From contig NZ_JAINWJ010000033.1 in NCBI RefSeq assembly GCF_021021415.1, positions 1 to 64,000 on the forward strand: a DNA stretch of 64,000 bases, given 5' to 3'. The DNA comes from Martelella mediterranea (GTDB taxonomy: Bacteria; Pseudomonadota; Alphaproteobacteria; Rhizobiales; Rhizobiaceae). The position numbers and the translations under genes were made by a program. The notes below the pieces were generated by a model, which saw only the letters and a program-made list of their open reading frames with translations, was not told the DNA's origin and did not search any database. This document shows positions 63,867 to 64,000 of this stretch, in pieces (the stretch's first letter is position 1; each line of letters opens with the position of its first letter).

Positions 63867-64000
63867 TCAGGTGATCTGCAGCGAACCCTCGGCGTTCATC
63901 AGAAGATCGATCACATCGGGCGCGGTGATGATCTCGTAGGCGGGGTCCATCTCTTCCGCGCTCATGCCGTTATGCTTCATACAGGCGCCGCAGATCGCGA
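63867..64000 (-). CDS. DsrE-family protein, C-terminal part
   Basis: The window holds only the last 44 codons: the peptide reads AICGACMKHNGM, then EEMDPAYEIITAPDVIDLLM and ends EGSLQIT. The Cys in GACMKHNG and the overall pattern match DsrE/DsrF-like sulfur-relay proteins. The gene continues past the right edge. Confidence 0.6.
   Translation of the reverse strand, partial: AICGACMKHNGMSAEEMDPAYEIITAPDVIDLLMNAEGSLQIT

Overview
This 64 kb window is GC-rich chromosomal DNA from an alphaproteobacterium. It most likely comes from the Rhizobiaceae or a close relative in the Rhizobiales (Hyphomicrobiales). The basis is the kdsB-pheA pair, the dnaX-ybaB-recR run, a short bacterial-type SRP RNA, the CtrA/SciP/ChpT cell-cycle proteins, RpoH, a TmcA-free housekeeping layout with purA, gshB, dnaN and pyrF, and two intergenic palindromic elements of the rhizobial RIME type. 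Species cannot be told from the sequence alone.

Layout. 0.1-9.9 kb: membrane cytochrome c, kdsB, pheA, a VOC protein with a WYL regulator, nudC, a HIT protein, the SRP RNA, a YbaK deacylase, dnaX, ybaB, a LysE exporter and recR. 9.9-15.9 kb is more accessory: an AadA-like nucleotidyltransferase, a HAD hydrolase, an arsenic operon (arsR-arsC-acr3), an atypical DsbB with a small DUF5993-like partner, rppH, and the iron-storage pair bfd-bfr. 16-20.6 kb: an NDUFA9-like protein, pyrF, dnaN, rsmI and yraN. 20.7-25.2 kb: a complete ugpBAEC glycerol-3-phosphate importer lying between yraN and gshB. 25.2-35.6 kb: gshB, a TM2 protein, comM, a DUF2793 protein, a three-gene envelope operon that ends in a catalytically dead trypsin fold, a Trm112 protein, a LON-domain protein, a thioredoxin-TPR protein, prdX and tRNA-Gly. 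35.9-43.4 kb: sciP, a fliJ-like gene, ctrA, rpoH, rluD, an RNA methyltransferase, a DUF1134 gene and chpT. 43.7-51.9 kb: a TolC-like lipoprotein, a SagB-type nitroreductase, a large single-pass membrane protein, purA, an EamA exporter, a creatininase-family amidohydrolase and a secreted orphan. 51.9-59.1 kb: a LysR regulator divergent from an ABC importer, a cytosine-deaminase-like amidohydrolase, an FAD oxidase and a flavodoxin-like reductase, which together look like a catabolic operon for a nitrogenous compound. 59.2-64 kb: a GH32 enzyme, a TrpXYZ-like ABC importer and the end of a DsrE-like gene.

How genes work together. ChpT passes phosphate to CtrA, and SciP restrains CtrA. All three genes lie within 7.5 kb here, and each has a near-consensus CtrA half-site pair upstream; the ctrA leader is also dense in GANTC methylation sites. 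ArsR, ArsC and Acr3 form a complete arsenate reduction and arsenite efflux unit whose operator palindrome overlaps the arsR start codon. Bfd should release iron from Bfr. The best candidates for undescribed biology are the lipoyl-like/secreted/pseudoprotease operon (29.9-32.5 kb), the rearranged DsbB plus DUF5993 pair, and the 51.9-59.1 kb catabolic cluster. No CRISPR array, integrase, transposase or prophage was found.
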